Source of the DNA: Chelydra serpentina
Taxonomy: Eukaryota > Chordata > Testudines > Chelydridae
Assembly: GCA_037349315.1 (NCBI GenBank)
Contig: JBAIAC010000001.1
Location: 992,001-1,056,000, forward strand
Direction of reading: 5' to 3'
DNA length: 64,000 nucleotides
Shown here: positions 30,161 to 43,143 of the stretch, piece by piece
Position numbering within the stretch: position 1 is the first letter of the stretch
How the letters are laid out: every line of letters begins with the position of its first letter
The notes under the pieces: generated by a model
Told to the model about the DNA's origin: nothing
Seen by the model: only the letters and a program-made list of their open reading frames with translations
The model's database searches: none
Translations under genes and position numbers: made by a program

Positions 30161-31320
30161 TCAAAGCCTCCTTGATTCAAATAGCCTCCTGTTGTGCCCC
30201 TCTAATAGCCTTGGTATCTGGCTGCTCAAAATCAGCAGCCAGGTGATCTGCCTCCGTGCTCCATCCTGGGGGAAACTTTTTACTCTTAGTCTCACAATAT
30301 TATGGAGCACACAGCAGGCTGCTATGACCATGGGAATATTTTCTTTGTTTAGGTCAAACCTGCCATAAAGGCAGCCCCAGCGTGCTTTTAATCTGTCAAA
30401 TGCACATTCAACGGTCATTCTGTATCTGCTCAGCCTATTGTTGAAGAGCTCCTTGCTTCTGTCCAGGTTTCCCGTGTAAGGCTTCATGAGCCATGGGAGC
30501 AAGGGGTACACTGGGTCTCCCAGGATCACTATGGGCATTTCAACATCCCCCATTGGAATTTTCTGGTCAGGAAATCTTCTGGTCCCTGCTTGCAGCTTTC
30601 TGCACAGGCCAGTCAGTGTTCCTGAAGATGTATGAGTCATGCACCTTTCCCTGACCACCCGGTGTTGATGCCAGTGAAATGACCACGGTGATCCACAAGC
30701 ACCTGCACTACCATAGAGAAGTACCCCTTTCTATAGATGTATTCCATTGCAAGATGTTCCAGGGCCAAGACTGGGATATGCTAGTCATACACAGGGAATC
30801 CCATTGCTGTAAAGCAATCCACTATTTTATACACATTGCCAAGAGTCACAGTCCTTTGTAGCAGGATGTGATTAATGGCCCTGCACACTTGTGTTAACGC
30901 AACCCCAACAGTGGACTTCCTAACTCCAAACCGATACATTACTGACTGGTAGCAGTCTGGAGTTCCCAGCTTCCACACAGCGATCGCCACACACTTCTGC
31001 ACTGAGAAGGCTGCTCTTATTTTGGTGTCCTTGTGCCGCAGTGCTGGGGCAAGCTCCACACACAATTCCAGGAAGGTGGTTTTCTGCAGCCGAAAGTTCT
31101 GCAGCCACCTCTCGTCATCCCAGACCTACATAGTGATGCAATCCCACCACTTTGTGCTTGTTTCCCGAGCCCAAAAGCAACGGTCCACCTTGTGCAGTTG
31201 CTCCATCAGTGCCAAAAGTGGTGTTTCTTTCCATGGCACACAGCAGATGAGGCATCTCAGATGACTGTTCAGATTGGGTGCTCATGATATACTGCATGAG
31301 CAGCCACGATGTGTTCATAA
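30161..31320 (-). pseudogene. Harbinger transposase (DDE_Tnp_4 / HARBI1 family), degenerate
   Basis: Traces from about 31320 down: LELCVELAPALRHKDTKIRA, KCVAIAVWKLGTPDCY, then a damaged first catalytic region where a few codons are lost and a stop follows GFPVYD. Next come RKGYFSMVVQVLVDH, ILGDPVYPLLPW (second Asp) and MTVECAFDRLKARW (Glu). At least two frame changes plus the deletion at about 30780 make it inactive. The intact Trp of AVWKLGTPD is useful because element 1 has a stop there. Confidence 0.85.
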
Positions 31321-31801
31321 CAGTGACCCCTACAGTAGAGAGCCAGTGCAGGATCCATCCTTCCAGGCAGAGATGGCGGGTGCACAGTAATCAGGGACCA
31401 TTAAAATGTCATGAAATGCAGTCAGAAGCCCATGAAATGATGGGACAGAAAAAATGTTGATCCCACACCCATGATGCACTGTTATCAACTCCACCTTCCC
31501 ACAACTCCTAGCTGCAGAAGGTGGCAAGTAGCACAGTGGGATAGCTATCCACAGTGCACTGCTCTCACTGTCAATGCTAGTGCACCAAAAGTGGACGCGC
31601 TCCGCCGACAGAAGGAACGTTGTGTGAACATGCACAAGCAATGTAATTATATCTTTTTTTGATTGTTGGTGTAACTTGTGTCAACAAAACTCTAGTGTAG
31701 ACAAGGCCTGGGACTGAGAGGGAGTAAATATAGATAAAAGCAGTATTAACTCCCAAGTGTATTTCTTCATGGAAATCTGGGGGATATGGAAGGGTTGGGG
31801 C

Positions 31802-31980
31802 TAGTGCTTAATTTGTGCCAGGAGTTGCCAAGGCTGGGCCCCGGCACCTCTAGGCTTGGCAGTTCATAGCCCAAGCACCTCTGAGCTTGCTGTGTCAGTT
31901 ATGAAAGTAAAAAAATTGCTTGAGCTCTGGCATCTAATTGCTTGAGCCCCAGCACCTCTTTCTTTACAAATTAAGCACTG
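31802..31980. mobile_element. hAT-type MITE
   Basis: 179 bp with ends TAGTGCTTAATTTGT and ACAAATTAAGCACTG, flanked by GTTGGGGC (31794-31801) and GTTGGTGC (31981-31988), an 8-bp duplication with one change. Inside, GCACCTCT and TTGCTTGAGC-type words are repeated. Confidence 0.75.
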
Positions 31981-31988
31981 GTTGGTGC

Positions 31989-33058
<1,070 letters not shown>

Positions 33059-33459
33059 CTAGTTAAGTAAAGAAAAAAGATTAGATAGTGGAATAAAAAC
33101 AAACAAGAGAGTTACAAACCATGTTTGGATCAGATAAAGCAGGGTGCTAAACCAATTAGACAAGCAAATATTTTGGGAGGCAAAGAAATAATTAAACAAT
33201 AATTAGTAAAATTTCCCTACTCTACTATTTTGAGGATGACATTTTCATTGACTATCTACAATACTACTGGTTGACTAGACCACTGAATTCATATTATGAT
33301 TCTTAAATAAATGAGTCAGCTATAAACTGGTTGTTTCTTTAAGGTCTATTCAAGGTAAATTTAAGGTCAATGAACATCTACATGTCTTATTTTTTTCACT
33401 CAAATCAATTTAAAGAAATTACAGTGCAAAAGTTATTTGTAAAAAACAGTTACCTATCT
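33059..33459. other. EML6 intron, AT-rich
   Basis: No feature recognised between the HELP exon and the DIRS element. Confidence 0.4.
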
Positions 33460-33788
33460 TTCGTAACAGTTATTCTTCAAGATGTATTGCTCATGTCCAT
33501 TCCATGTTAGATGTGTGTGCGCCCACGTGCACGGCTATCGGAAATTTTTCCCTTAGTGGTATCTGTAGGGCCGGCTCTGGATGCCCTCTGGAGTACTGCA
33601 CCTATGCGCCAGTATATGAGGCACTGCCATATGAAGTTCTTTCTTGCCATCGAATCCGACAGCGGTGACAGATGACGGGTCATGGAATGGACATCAGCAA
33701 CACATCTCGAAGAACAACAATTACAAAAAGTAGGTGACTGTTTTTCCTACGTCCAGTGCTTGCTCATGTCGATTCCATGTTAGGTGAC

Positions 33789-34760
33789 TCACAAGCAGTA
33801 TCCCTGGAGGTGGGCTCGGAGTTCACGGACGGGCAGCCTGCAACAGTGCTCTGCTGAAACTGGCATTGTCCCGGGTCTGCTGGATGATGGTGTAATGGGA
33901 CACAAAGGTATGGACAGCTGACCAGGTAGCGACTCTACAGATGTCTTGAATTGGCACCTAGGCCAGAAAGGCTGCTGATGAGGCATGCGCTCTTGTGGAA
34001 TGGGTGGTTACAATTGCCGGCAGTGGGTACCTTTACCTGTTCATAAAAAAACTTGATGCAGGCTGTTATCCATGAAGAGATTCTCTGCAAAGAGATGGGC
34101 AGACCTTTCATCCTATCCGCCACTGTGACAAAGAGCTGAGTTGATTTTCGGAAGGGTCAGAGCCTCTCGATGTAAAAGGCTAAGGCCCGTCTAAGATCCA
34201 GAGTGTGTAACCTACGTTCTTCACTGGATTTATGAGGTTTCGGAAAGAACTCTGGGAGGAAAATGTTCAGATAATTGTGAAATTGTGACACCGCCTTTGG
34301 TAAGGAGGCTGGGTGCGGCCGCAGCTGGACCTTATCCTTGTAGAACATTGTATATAGTGCTCTAATTTTGGAGATTCTTCGGGCTGAAGTGATTGTAATA
34401 TGGAAGGAGACCTTCCATGAGAGGAGCAGCAACGAGCATGAGGCTAATGGCTCTAAGGGGGGTCCTGTGAGCCGTGACAATACCAGGTTCAGGTCCCAAG
34501 CCGGGAAAGAGTCGTAAACTTGAGGATAAAGTCGCTCCAAGCCTTTCAGAAATCTAGTTGTCATAGCATGGTAGAAAACAGATTTGCTCTGGACCAGAGG
34601 GTGGAAGACCAAGATGGCTGCCAAGTGGACTTTGATAGACGAGAGCGCTAGGCCTTGGTGCTTGAGGTATAGCAGGTAGTCTAGGATGGATTGTAGCGAG
34701 GTCTGGTCATGAAAAGCGTTTCCATTTGGCCAGGGAGGTTGCCCTTGTGGAGGGCTTTCG
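33789..34760 (-). pseudogene. DIRS tyrosine recombinase, broken
   Basis: Two main open pieces (34157-34624 and 33935-34123) carry RFLKGLERLYP, PAWDLNLVLSRLTGPP, RISKIRAL, LHTLDLRRALAFYIERL and a C-terminal stretch SSWITACIKFFYEQ. The family enzyme joins circular DNA to the target through a tyrosine intermediate. A stop or frameshift lies near 34150 and others upstream; I did not locate the catalytic tyrosine with confidence. Confidence 0.75.
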
Positions 34761-35039
34761 GCTACCCATCAGGACTTGCTGGACTTGAGTTGAGCATGCT
34801 TGTTCCTCCTCATTCAGCTATGCAGCAGCCACGTCATCAGATGCAGGGATGCTAGGTTCGGTGCAGCTTATGACTGTGATTCTGGTACAGTAAGTCCGGC
34901 CAGAGTGGGAGCTCTCGCGGCGCTGCTGTTGAGAGCTGCAAGAGCATGCCAAACCAGTGTTGGTGTGGCCACGCCGGAGCTATCAGGATAACCCTTGCTC
35001 TGTCCCGCTTGATCTTTAAAAAGTTCCTGTGCACTAGTG

Positions 35040-36409
35040 GACTCAGGCGTACATCAGTGCCCCCAACCATGGGAACAAAAAGGCATCAGACAGGGAGCCG
35101 CTGTTGAGCCTGCAGATCAAACAGAATCGATAGCATTTTCTGTTCTGCCTGGAGGCAAACAGGTCCATCTGGGGAGTCCCCCACCTGTGGAAGATCACAT
35201 TGACCACCTCTGATGAGACAAGAGGGACCTGCTGAGGAGATCTGCTAGTGCATTCCTGGCCCCTGGGAGGTGCGATGGTATGAGATGAATGGTACATTGG
35301 ATGGAGAAGTCCCACAGCCTGAGCGCCTCCTGAGACCGTTGTTGATATAAAACATAGCGGTGGTATTGTCCATTAGAACTTGGACTACCCTCCCTCTCAG
35401 GTTAGGAAGGAACACCTGGTAATCCAGGCATATCACCCTGAATTCCCTGATATTTATGTGTAGGGAGCGTTCCTCCCGCAACCAGAGGCCTTGAGTGCTG
35501 AGGTCGGCTCCCCACCCTAAATCTGAAGCGTCAGAAACCAGTGTCACTGACGGGGAGGGGGTTATGAAGAGGACCCCCTCCAATATCACATGCAAGTCTG
35601 TCCACCACACCAGGGACGACAGAATGTGTGGTGGAACCGTGACCATTAGGTCCAGATTGTGTCTGGCAGGGACATACACTGAGGCCAGCCATGCCTGCAG
35701 TGGTCTGAGGTGTAGGCGAGCATGTCAGACCACGTAAGTACATGCTGCCATGTGGCCTAGTAGTCTGAGGCATACCCGGGCAGTTGTGAATGGGTGAGCT
35801 CTCATATGGGTGATGAGGTCTGTCATGGCCTCGAACCATGACTCTGGTAGGGAGGCCTTGGCATAGGTAGAATCTAGCATTGCCCCTATAAACTCTATCC
35901 ACTGAACAGGGATAAGGGTTGATTTTTGACAGGCAGCTTGCACCAACACAAAGCTGGATTGGATCTGGACCTACGATCTGCCTCTGATCGGCCAGTCATC
36001 TACGTACAGATAAATCTGTATGCCTCTCTGCCTCTACCGCCATACATTTTGTGAAAACCCTTGGAGCAGAGGTGAGACCGAAGAGCAGCGCTGTACACTG
36101 GTAATGACTCTGTCCCACCACAAAACAGAGGAATCTCCTGTGCCCATGGAAAATAGAAATGTGGAAATATGCATCCTTCAAATTGAGGGTGGCAAACAAG
36201 TCTCCTGGATCCAGGGAGGGGATGATGGAGGCCAGAGAGACCATGCAAAATGTCAACTTTTTGAGATATTTGTTGAGGCAGCGCAGGTCTAGAATGGGCC
36301 TGAGGCTCCCTTTACCTTTCGGGATTAGGAAATACTGTGAATAGAAACCCTTTCCTCTCATGTTATGAGGGACTTCCTCCATGGCCCCTATCTGCAAGAG
36401 GGTCTCCAC
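35040..36409 (-). pseudogene. DIRS reverse transcriptase and RNase H, broken
   Basis: RT: IPKGKGSLRPILDLRCLN, TLNLKDAYFHISIF with the first catalytic Asp, LLFGLTSAPRVFTKCM, and YVDDW encoded at 35992-36006 in a shifted frame. RNase H: TLVSDASDLGWGADL, HINIREFRVICLDY and QVLMDNTTAMFYINN at 35679-35340. At least two frameshifts separate the open pieces (near 36000 and 35700). The copy is therefore not functional. Confidence 0.85.
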
Positions 36410-37239
36410 CTCCTGGGCGAGGAGTTGCTTGTGAGAAGGGTCTCAGAAGAGGAACAAGGAAGGGAGATGGGAGGGAGGGAGTGAGGAGAACTGCAATGTA
36501 TAACCAGATGTTATGGTGTTGAGCACCCAATGGCCTGAGGTGATTCTGGACCAAGCAGTAAGGAACAGGAAAAGCTGGTTCAGGAATAGAGGATGGGCTG
36601 GATACAGGTGCAAGTCTGGTGTGTCACCCTCAGCCGGGCGCGCCTTCAGAATGAGTGCCTCGAACCACCTTGGTAGTGGCCAGGGCCCAGTTGGGAGGCT
36701 GAGGAAGACCTGGCCGATTGACACTGCTTATAACCTCTGTCCCTCTTTCTATAGGAGGGCTGGTGAAGTGGACCCGGGTATGTGGATGGCAGTGGAGGTG
36801 GCCGGAACTGTCTCCCGGTGGCCTACGGTGTATACAATGGAGGGAGTGGAGGCTGGCCCTCGAGTTCTTTAGCCTGTGCAGCCTAGTGTCCATTTGCTGC
36901 GAAAAGAGAGCTGGTCCTCATTTGACAGCCCAGAAGACTGCAGCCATGAACTATGTCTCATGGTCACAGCTGAGGACATAGATTGTGAGGCACAGACAGC
37001 TGCATCCAGCGCCACTTGAACAGAGGACCTGGCCACCGCCTTAACCTCCTCCAAGATGGCCAAGAAATCCTGTCTTGCCTCCTGAGGCAAGGAGTCTGTG
37101 AAAACTTGGCCATCTAGTCCCAAGTGTATCACCCCAGTACAGCTTGCTGGTTGGCAATACGTAAGGCTACAATTATGTCATGGAGGTCACGGAAGTCACG
37201 GAATCCATGACTTCCAGAGACCTTTGTGACATTTTCTGC

Positions 37240-37835
37240 CTTGGGGCTGGAGCTCCCAGCCAGCTCCCCGCAGCTTCCAGCCCTCACCCTGGAGGGGGGG
37301 GGGGACCCTGCAGCTCCCAGCCATGGTGGGTAGTGGGGAAACTCCACAAAGCTGCCCAGCCACGTCGTAGAGCAGGAGGACCCTGCAGCTGCCCAGCCGC
37401 AGTGGGTGGCAGAAGGATCCCACACAGCTGCCTACCTGTGGCAGGTGGTGGGGGGACACCCTACAGCTGCCCAGCCATGGTGGGCAGCGGGGGGGACCCT
37501 GCAGCTGCCCAGCCGCACTCCCAGCCATGGCGGGCAGTGGAGGGGACCCTGCAGCTCTCAGCTGCCACTGGGGAATCCTGCAGCTGTCCAGCTGCGGCAG
37601 GGGAACCCCCTGGAGCTCCCAGCCACCATGGGAGGCGAGGGGACCCTGCAGCAGGCCAGCCCCTAAGGGTGGTGGAAGACCCCGGCGCTCCCACTCACCA
37701 CAGGTGGTGGGGAACCCGCTGAGCTCCCTGTTGCTGCGGGCGGTGGGCCCCACCCAGAGCTGCTCAGCCGCCACACGGGGGGGACCCTAGAGCTTCCACT
37801 CACCGCAGTGGCAGGGGACCCGGGACTCCCAGCAG
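37240..37835. repeat. GC-rich minisatellite inside hAT element
   Basis: Units of roughly 35-50 bp built on GACCCTGCAGCTGCCCAGCC followed by GTGGGCAGCGGGGG-type segments, with much variation. It gives long Pro/Gly/Cys-rich frames on both strands, which are artefacts of composition. Confidence 0.8.
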
Positions 37836-37942
37836 CCATGGCTGCTGAACCCCCCTCCCCATTTTTTCAGGAATATATTTAGTGAAAGTCAGGGTCAGGT
37901 CACAGGCTTCCATGAATTTTTGTTTATTGCCCATGACCTACC

Positions 37943-38158
37943 CAGGGCCGGCTTTAGGAAGTGTGGGGCCCCATGCCAACAGTGTCGACGGGACCCCTCC
38001 ACCAAAACACCGCCAAACACAGCGGCGGGGTCAAACTGCCGCCAAAGTGCCGCCGAAGCGACGGACGTTGCGGTGCCCCGACACGGATGTTGAGGGGCCC
38101 TCTTAGGCGTGGGGCCCGATTCAGGGGAATTGGGCGAATCGGCCTAAAGCCGGCCCTG
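37943..38158. mobile_element. hAT-type MITE nested in hAT element
   Basis: 216 bp between GACCTACC (37935-37942) and GACCTATC (38159-38166). Perfect terminal repeats CAGGGCCGGCTTTAGG and CCTAAAGCCGGCCCTG. Interior contains CACCGCCAAA and GCCGCCGAAGCG-type repeats. Confidence 0.9.
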
Positions 38159-40349
38159 GACCTATCCATGACTTTTACTAAAAATATCCATGACAAAATC
38201 TTAGCCTTAGCAATACATAACTGGAAACTGGCTGTCGAATAAACCTTTCTTCTGAAAAGGTCCAGTTTGTTAGCATCCTTGTTTTCAGGGGTTGCACTAA
38301 ACTGCCCCGTCTATCTCTTTCATTGGCTGTCGAGACCACCAGTGACCCAGGGGAGGGTGGGAATACATTTCCTCAAACCTCGGGTCAGGACATAGTACTT
38401 TTTCTCTGCCCTCTTTGAAGTTGGGGGCAGAGAAGATGGCATTTGCCACAATGCTTTTAACAGTTTTAGCACCCCTGTCGTGCACTGGTAAGGCCACCTT
38501 AGAAGGAGCTGCTGCAGCCAAGATGTCAAATAGGCTCTCAGGCAGTTCCTTGAGAACCGCGATTTGCCATCCCAAGTTGGAGGTCACTCTTTTGAGCAGC
38601 TCTTGATGGGCACGGAAGTCATCAGGTGGCAAAGGGTTGGCAGGCCCGGTCACGGCCTCATCCGGGGAAGAGGAGGAGGAGGCAGCTATAGGTGGTGTGG
38701 CTGGTTCCTCCTCGGCCACAGGTGCCAATTGTGCAGGGACCACCAGAGTCTTGGTGCCGAGGTCCAGCTCCGAATCTGATGCCTGTACATTGACTGTAGT
38801 GCCAATGCCTGTAGTGCTGAAGCTAAGGTCTGGCCCTCAAAAACCACAGAGGGCTTTGAGTATGAGCCCGTCATGGGCAGAAACCCTCAGGGAGCCCAAT
38901 ACTGCCATTGGGGTGGCTATTGGGTGGACTGCCAGGGGCCCAACAGTGGGCCTGTCATCGGTTCCAGCCCATGGGATCAGTGCCGATGATGCCTTGGGAG
39001 TCGGGAGGGCTCACACTCACATTCCAAGGAAGACTCCCCCCTGGGAGACCAGGGTGGGGCTGAAGCTGCCACATGCTAGCTGGTACCTGGCTGATTGGGG
39101 ACAGATGTCATGACGGGGAGCAATGCCTCGGAGACAACAACTGGCGTCTTGGTGCCAGAGATGCACTTTGTGGTGCCAGGGATCAGTGCCAGGCAGGCGG
39201 AGATTGGCCGTCTGGAGAGTGACGACATGCTGATGGGGAGCAATGGGCCGGGGATCGGTGCTGTGAAGGAGATCAGTGCCGTGTTGGAGGCCCAGATGGG
39301 GGGGGGGGGGTGTCTCATCGCGGGCTTCCCTTTAGAGGGAACCACCTTCGAGGGGGTCCGCCAAAGATGGGCCTGGATCCTGAGGCATGTGTGGCACCGG
39401 GAGAGACATCAAGTCTCTTGCCACTCGGAACGCCTCTGGCGTTGAAGGCACTAAGAAATGTTGCAGGCCCCAACCACTCCTGGGAGTTGGTGGTGGATCC
39501 TGATTTGGGCTCAGTGCCCTGGGTGGAGTAATCGCTGCCCAAAGTGGCTTCAGGGAAAATGAGTAGCCCTGCAGGGGTCTCGACTCATGTGGGGTTCCAA
39601 TTTCCCGGGTAGTTGTGCATGGTGCCAGGGAACAACCTCAGTTCAACTGCGACTTCTTATGCTTCTTCTTAGACATGGAAGAGGGGGAGCGGTGCCAGGA
39701 AGATGCAGGTGCTGGGGGAGCACTCCACACCGATGCCGAGGTGCTCGGTGCTGAGTCGGAGCGGCATGGTTCCAACGTGGGGCACAGGGCAGCCTCCATT
39801 AATAGGGCTTTTAATCTGATGTCCCTGTCTTTGAGAGTGGGAGGTCTGAATTTTTTGCAGATCCTGCACTTCTTTTTAATATGTGCCTTCCCAAGGCACT
39901 GAAGGCAACTAGTGTGCGGGTCACTGATGGACATAGTACAGATTATTTTTAAAACCTATGTCATATTGACAGACCAGGTAATTGCTGCAAATGGTATCCA
40001 TAGATAGCTATAGTATTTGGCTTGCTCAGTGCATGTAGTGAACATATATTTTTAAAATTAGGGACTACATTTTCAGAAAAATGTGCACTCCAAAATACAC
40101 AAAAAACAGCATAACCGGGGCACTATTTTTATTTCGTATGCAGTCATGATAACTGCATGTGCAAATGACCAATGTGTAACTAGTTATTAACATGTTTAAT
40201 ATAGCAAATGTCTGTGTAAATTAGGGATGTACAGAGAGTCACAACCTGGCCCATACATGACTTTAGTCTGCACTCAAAGTATGGGTGAAATTCACCCAAT
40301 AAGCATTAATACTGAAAAAAAAAGAAGAAAAAAAAGTGCTAAGTCTGAC

Positions 40350-40428
40350 CTCAACCAATTTCTTTTTTTTGTTGATATCATTCTTTTGCAGTTTCTCAGG
40401 CTGAGGAGCAGCTCTGCTAACTGGTGGC
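40350..40428 (-). CDS. EML6: EML6 exon (linker before third HELP)
   Basis: 79 nt; completes Arg, then PPVSRAAPQPEKLQKN and DINKKKKLVE, ending in phase 0 into [12 protein letters not shown]. Acceptor TTTCAG, donor GTCAGA (non-consensus after GT). This basic linker is a main reason to call EML6. It is the most 5' exon found. Confidence 0.9.
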
Positions 40429-41791
40429 CTGAAACAAGCACAGAGAAAACAAGAAAAGAAGATAATTAATACGTCTGAAATGCCTGCTGTACTTGCATTG
40501 TAATTCTTGTATAATTAATCCTTACAGATGCAAACAGTAAATGATAATTTATTCCTTTTTATTTAATCTGAGCTGCTTTTTCTGTGGTGATATAATCTTT
40601 GGGGGTTTTAATGGCAACATTTCACAAAGCATAGAGCTAGTATTTATTGCAACATTATGTAGCACAGAAAGTTGGACTACAGAAGAGCAAAACAAAATCG
40701 AAAGTAAACAAATTGAAAGTAAACAAACAAAACCCCCACAACTCAACCAGGCAAATAAAAGCTCAAAATATACATGAACAAAATATATCAGCTGGTGATC
40801 TTGTGACAATAAAAGAGAAAAGAGTTACCTTGATCCCCTTGTAAGCGGCAAATAAAACCAAGTAAGAAACTTAGTACAGTTTATACAAATATTTTGGTCA
40901 TTTTAATCATGCACAAGTATTTTCAGAGTTGATCAGTCATTCCTGTGTGGCACAAACCATGCTATTCAAGCATGCCAGCAAGAACTAAAACAGAAATTAA
41001 AGAGTGCACCAGTCTACAAATTCAGAAAGGTCATACCCTGGCATCACCGGGCAAACTCTGCACTAAAGCTCCTACAGGACAGGGAGAAAAAAAGGAAGCT
41101 ATATTAATGCTTCCCACACACTTTATACTGAACTGAGAGTATACTTTTGTGTATTTTTGTTATTTCAGAGTGCCTTATAGAAACTGAAGCTGTCAGAAAC
41201 ATAACAACAGTCTCATGAGTGCTGCTGAGAGTTTCACTCAATGGATGTTTGTTTGTGTTCCAGTTCAGCTCATAATTTAGCCTAATTCCTGTTGTTTCTT
41301 GGTAGGTCAACTTGTGTACTGAGACAGTTTCTATTTTTTTTGCTCTCAGGGAAACAAGGTTCCTTTATTTTCTCTGAAATTGTTCAATCAAAACACATTA
41401 TGTAATCATCAATGATAACTGGACGAAACGGTGGTATAATCACCACCAGAGAGTGGATGGGAAGTAAATGATCATAAAATTTCATTCCATATAAAACATT
41501 AAGTTAAGCTAGAACATTTTGTAAAGGCCATTTTGAACCCAGAACTAGTATGAGGCCTTTAAATGAACAATTCAGAAAAGTATCAATTGTTTTCTTGCAT
41601 GTTTCCTTCTCTTTTTTCTGTTTTAGTGTAATTTTAAAATGAATTGATTTTACATTTCTTCACCTAAGAATGTTTGTTAAAGTTTATGACAAAAGCAAGC
41701 CAGGATTTGTGATGAAAGTAAGAGGACACTATCACTATGACACAATCAGTAAATAATTAAGTAGCCAACATACAATTTATTTTGAAAATAT

Positions 41792-41822
<31 letters not shown>

Positions 41823-42861
41823 TATCTATACACAGTACATACACACACAAATATTGTGTGTATTTATATATACATATACATGTATATATATACACATATG
41901 CATTCAGTGCTTTATTTTCACATTGTGATTCATAAAAGAAATGTAAAAGAAAAGCAGCATCAAGTTCTTTTTCATTTTTAAAAAGTCTATGGTCATCGCT
42001 AATTTGGTTGAAACTTAAGATGGCAGTGTTGAGGGTGAGAAATTTTCATTGTAATAAATTAAGTATATTTACCCTTTGTGACCTATGCATTCTGTACTGT
42101 ACATCATAGAAACCTGTGCTTTTCCTGTGTGTTAATACTTACTTGACAATTCCCTGCCTCCAAAGGAAAGCAAGTTAAAACATAATACAAGTATTAATGG
42201 TTTCTTTCCAGTAATTTAAAGAAAATGTGTGCACATTAAGAGATAGGAGGAATGAATTCTAGAAAAATTTAGACACACTCAAATGTTATGGGCTTTAATT
42301 TTTGCAAGCACTCTGAATCACTACAGACTTAGTTTCTGTTAGTAATAATGGGCCTGATTCTGTTCTTACACCCGTTTTACACAGATGTAACTCATCTTCA
42401 ATTGACTTAATCCAGATTTATACCTGTGTGAGTCAGAACAGAATTAGCCCTGCTGTTTCTATGGATGGTTAGGTGGGATTGGAAAAAGATGTGAGTGACA
42501 GTTCTCTTCCTCCCTTCAGCTAGTCAATAAGTCTGTAGTGAAATATTTAGCTGTAGCAGCAGAAAGAGGAGGATAAAACATGGGTGAGCAGAGATAGCAG
42601 CATTGTGAGGGCATACAAATTAAGTGGCTACGTGAAAAGTTGGGAGTGGTAGATTTGGAAGAGAGAGGAAGAAAAGGGGAGAGGTTTTAGAGGAAATGGA
42701 GTTAGGGTTGAGAGGAAAAGGTACAAGTTGCTGAAGGTAGAGAAAAAGAGGCCTGACTGCAGAAAGAAAAAGAGACAGAGCTATTTAGGAAGGAGAGTAA
42801 AGGAGTAGAAAAAGCAGGTCGGAAAGAATTAGGATAAGCTCTCTGGGGCAGGGATTGTCTC
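40429..42861. other. Probable EML6 intron with simple and old repeats
   Basis: (CA)n and (TA)n microsatellites lie at about 41797-41895. An old palindromic repeat at 42351-42452 begins GGGCCTGATTCTGTTCT and ends with its imperfect inverse (CAGAACAGAATTAGCCCTG). 42600-42800 is purine-rich. The upstream EML6 exon was not found. Confidence 0.45.
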
Positions 42862-43143
42862 TTACGCGTCCCGTCGGAGGAGTCCAATCGATCTTCTGGG
42901 TTTGATTTATCGCGTCTTGTCTAGACGCGATAAATCGAACCAGGAAGTGCTCCCCCGTCGACGCTTGTAATCCTGCTCCACGAACGGAGTATGCGGAGTC
43001 GACGGGGGAGCCTGCGCGCCACGTGTGGACCCCGGGTAAGTACCTTTTCATTCGAACTAAGATACTTCAACTTCAGCTACATTATTAACGTAGCTGAAGT
43101 TGCGTATCTTAGTTCGAATTGGGGGGTTAGTGTAGACCAGCCC
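42862..43143 (-). mobile_element. Three-hairpin MITE, copy 4, one end lost
   Basis: Same orientation as copy 1; right end AGTGTAGACCAGCCC intact, left terminal repeat missing (starts near ACGCGTCCCGTCGGAGG). It interrupts an older dispersed repeat (GCTCTCTGGGGCAGGGATTG before, GGTCTGTGCATGTACAGTAC after). Hairpin stems are retained. Confidence 0.8.

Larger units (their letters stand above)
27718..31708. mobile_element. PIF/Harbinger DNA transposon, degenerate (element 2)
   Basis: 3991 bp flanked by TGG (27715-27717, 31709-31711). Ends GGCCTTGTCTGCACTA and TAGTGTAGACAAGGCC are inverted repeats that extend into GTTGACAAAAC/GTTTTGTTGAC. Contents: Myb/SANT-like gene (plus), antisense ORF (minus), transposase remnant (minus), plus inserted MITE copy 3 and two SINE units. 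Same layout as element 1 (52461-59796). Confidence 0.88.
37162..38209. mobile_element. hAT element with internal minisatellite
   Basis: 1048 bp between GCAATACG (37154-37161) and GCAATACA (38210-38217). Ends TAAGGCTACAATTATGTCATGG-like on the left and CCATGACAAAATCTTAGCC plus TTA on the right. The interior from about 37240 to 37830 is a GC-rich degenerate tandem array of CCCTGCAGCTGCCCAGCCA-type units. No transposase. A second MITE (37943-38158) is nested in it. Confidence 0.82.
36860..39934 (-). pseudogene. DIRS gag-like ORF, split by hAT insertion
   Basis: N-terminal part (39934-39640) has the Cys pattern CLQCLGKAHIKKKCRICKKF and TLKDRDIRLKALLMEAAL. Then a Ser/Pro-rich spacer, ELLKRVTSNLGWQIAVLKEL and a basic region (38743-38297). 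The end (37132-36870: DGQVFTDSLPQEARQDFLAI) lies beyond the inserted hAT element. GAG proteins of DIRS elements are thought to coat the RNA. The middle (39.1-39.6 kb) is poorly conserved and shifted. Confidence 0.7.
33460..39940 (-). mobile_element. DIRS-type tyrosine-recombinase retrotransposon
   Basis: Minus-strand order gag, RT, RNase H, tyrosine recombinase, typical of DIRS elements, which integrate with a tyrosine recombinase instead of a DDE integrase. The 3' terminal sequence at 33465-33540 contains GCTCATGTCCATTCCATGTTAG, repeated with one change at 33769-33790, as expected for terminal repeats copied internally. The 5' end stops just after the gag start, so the other terminus is missing. 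Interrupted by a hAT element (37162-38209). Confidence 0.85.

Noticed and set aside
37180..37790. Long Pro/Gly/Cys-rich ORFs on both strands
   Set aside because: They follow the GC-rich minisatellite; open frames on both strands are expected there.
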